A DNA stretch of 33,361 bases from an uncultured Methylococcaceae bacterium (GTDB taxonomy: Bacteria; Pseudomonadota; Gammaproteobacteria; Methylococcales; Methylomonadaceae), in NCBI GenBank assembly GCA_903866825.1, contig CAIPPE010000273.1, positions 1 through 33,361 of the forward strand. The letters are read 5' to 3'. The translations under genes and the position numbers were made by a program. Positions 31,839-33,361 of this stretch are shown piece by piece. Each line of letters begins with the position of its first letter. The first letter of the stretch is position 1. Under the pieces are notes generated by a model. The model saw only the letters and a list, made by a program, of their open reading frames with translations, was not told the DNA's origin and did not search any database.

Positions 31839-33361
31839 ATGAGATACAAAACGCCACCTTTCCCACTCAATTCAAGGGTTGCTTTAATTGGTTTGCTGAT
31901 AGTCGCTACGCCAATGGCTTATGCAGCCACAGATAAAAAACCAGTCGTTGATTCAAAGAATTTTCCTGGCAAGAAAATACCAACTAAAACAAAGTCAACC
32001 GAGTCTAAAACAACCCTGGAGGATATGGTGGTAACGGGTACTGATAAAGGGGACAGTCCTCTTCCGACACCTTCAAAAACGAATATTTCTGCACCCAGTA
32101 CCAAGGTAAGAAAAGCCGATATTGACAAAACCAATGCAGTGACCACGGCTGACTCAGTTAAATATGAGTCCGGTATTTTTGCTCGTCAGCGTTACATTGG
32201 CGATCCCAATGCCCCTGTTGGTATGCGGGGTTCAAGTGCTTATCAAGGCGGGCGAGTGATGGTGTTTATGGATGGGATGCCTATCTGGAACCCTTTGCAA
32301 TCCAGTTATAACGGCGCTCCTCGTTGGGGTTTGATCGGGCCGGGTGAAATTAAATCGGTAGAAGTAATCGGTGGGCCCTTTTCCGCAGAATACAGTGGTA
32401 ATGCAATGGGCGGTGTTATTAATTTTAATACTGTAATGCCACAAAAGCGCGAAGTGTATACCGAAGCAACCTATATGTTGCAGCCTTATAATTCCATGGG
32501 AACCAATGTTAATTTGCAAGGCTTTAAGACCTTTGGTTCTTATGGTGATAAGTTTGGCGATTTTAGTACCTTTTTTTCATATAACCATTTAGAAAATGAA
32601 GGGCAACCAATGACGCCAACGGTAGTCACAGGGTTAACGCCAGCCACCGGAGCGGTTGCTAAAAATCCAACCTTTGGGGCATTAGCAGAAATAAATCCTA
32701 AAGGTAATGGTACGGGTGGGCCTGCGGGTACACCGATGCTACAAATTGGTAGTGATGGCGTTTATCATTCAATTGATAATCTTTATAAATGGAAAGGAGG
32801 TTATGACATTAATCCAGAGCTTAAAACCTCAATCACGGCAGCCTTTGAAGATTTGGATGTAACGCATATCGGCCAATCATTCTTAACCAATTCAGCAGGT
32901 CAGACAGTTTGGGGTTCGCAGTTGACTGGCTATAGTGCGGCTGGGGATAAGTTAACCAGTAATACCTCTTGGGGTGCTAGCCAACAAAATCGCCAGACGG
33001 TCACTTTGGGCTGGGGTTTGAATGGTCGTGTTTTTGGCAACTGGTATAACAATACGAATGTCAGTTATTTTGACATTCTTAATGATACAACGCTTTCCTC
33101 AAATTATAACCCTGCTGATCCCAAATATAATCAGGCAGGTGGCCAGGCAGGCTTAAGAACGCACTGGACAGGGTCTGGCTGGGTTGGGTTAAAGTCTCAA
33201 TTTAACAATGAGGAGTTTTTTGGTAACAAGAATCTGTCATTTTCATCAGGCTTTGAATATCAACGTGCGCACATGATGCAAACGGTTAATAATCTAAGCA
33301 GTTATTCGGGTAATGTGATTAATACTGCCTCACCGCTTAACACCCAAAGCGGTGGAACCAC
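31839..33361 (+). CDS. TonB-dependent receptor, N-terminal part (cut by window edge)
   Basis: An open frame of 507 codons from the ATG at 31839 to the window end. The leader MRYKTPPFPLNSR and the following hydrophobic stretch (cut near A30) are followed by a Lys/Thr/Ser-rich linker, a likely TonB box (TLEDMVVTGTD), the plug (about 95-190: VGMRGSSAYQGGRVMVFMDG, VEVIGGPFSAEYSGNAMGG) and then barrel strands. The substrate is unknown. The plug begins about as in vitamin B12- or metal-complex-type receptors, but this is not specific. It is divergent from another receptor gene, and shares the leader and probably the operators with it. Confidence 0.92.
   Translation, partial: MRYKTPPFPLNSRVALIGLLIVATPMAYAATDKKPVVDSKNFPGKKIPTKTKSTESKTTLEDMVVTGTDKGDSPLPTPSKTNISAPSTKVRKADIDKTNAVTTADSVKYESGIFARQRYIGDPNAPVGMRGSSAYQGGRVMVFMDGMPIWNPLQSSYNGAPRWGLIGPGEIKSVEVIGGPFSAEYSGNAMGGVINFNTVMPQKREVYTEATYMLQPYNSMGTNVNLQGFKTFGSYGDKFGDFSTFFSYNHLENEGQPMTPTVVTGLTPATGAVAKNPTFGALAEINPKGNGTGGPAGTPMLQIGSDGVYHSIDNLYKWKGGYDINPELKTSITAAFEDLDVTHIGQSFLTNSAGQTVWGSQLTGYSAAGDKLTSNTSWGASQQNRQTVTLGWGLNGRVFGNWYNNTNVSYFDILNDTTLSSNYNPADPKYNQAGGQAGLRTHWTGSGWVGLKSQFNNEEFFGNKNLSFSSGFEYQRAHMMQTVNNLSSYSGNVINTASPLNTQSGGT

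Overview
This window looks like chromosomal DNA from a gammaproteobacterium. The gene mix (exosortase with EpsI and EpsD, PEP-CTERM protein, cytochrome c', several small c-type cytochromes, a HAD sucrose-phosphatase-like protein, a truncated UbiA-like prenyltransferase) fits a methanotroph-like member of the Methylococcales. No methane or methanol oxidation gene lies inside the window, so this placement is an inference. There is no rRNA, tRNA, CRISPR array, phage or complete insertion sequence that I can see.

Left part (1-4.6 kb): the tail of an Rpn/DUF4351-type protein, a vapBC toxin-antitoxin pair with its own inverted-repeat operator, a second 5'-truncated Rpn/DUF4351 copy, then a probable DNA-repair pair (SRAP/YedK protein and a DnaQ-like exonuclease fused to a GIY-YIG nuclease), and a convergent HAD-IIB phosphatase.

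Stress and efflux region (4.4-15.5 kb): a LysR regulator divergent from a periplasmic YceI protein, followed by pirin and a DODA-type dioxygenase. Three short gene relics (prenyltransferase, flavodoxin-like tail, possible DoxX start) lie in the gaps. A MarR regulator follows. Its promoter carries a perfect palindrome, and variants of it recur in front of a small periplasmic helical protein plus AhpD-like gene, and between a ytcA-mdtN-mdtO-like efflux operon and the divergent outer-membrane factor. I read this as one MarR regulon for an aromatic or quinone-type stress with a tripartite pump.

Middle (15.5-19.5 kb): four genes on the minus strand, apparently separate units: a PHD2-like 2-oxoglutarate oxygenase, an uncharacterised protein with an HNH-like motif, an SDR oxidoreductase and an M20 amidohydrolase.

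Electron-transfer and surface region (19.5-26.9 kb): a porin-cytochrome fusion resembling Cyc2 with two small c-type cytochromes; a compact exosortase unit (PEP-CTERM protein, exosortase, EpsI, EpsD); then a b561-type cytochrome and cytochrome c'.

Right end (26.9-33.4 kb): tonB-exbB-exbD and two divergent TonB-dependent receptors, the second cut by the window edge. A TGTG-N8-CACA palindrome occurs in front of the porin-cytochrome operon and again between the two receptors, in pairs about three helical turns apart. This suggests that one CRP/FNR-like regulator links outer-membrane electron transfer with TonB-dependent uptake, and it is the most interesting signal in the window.
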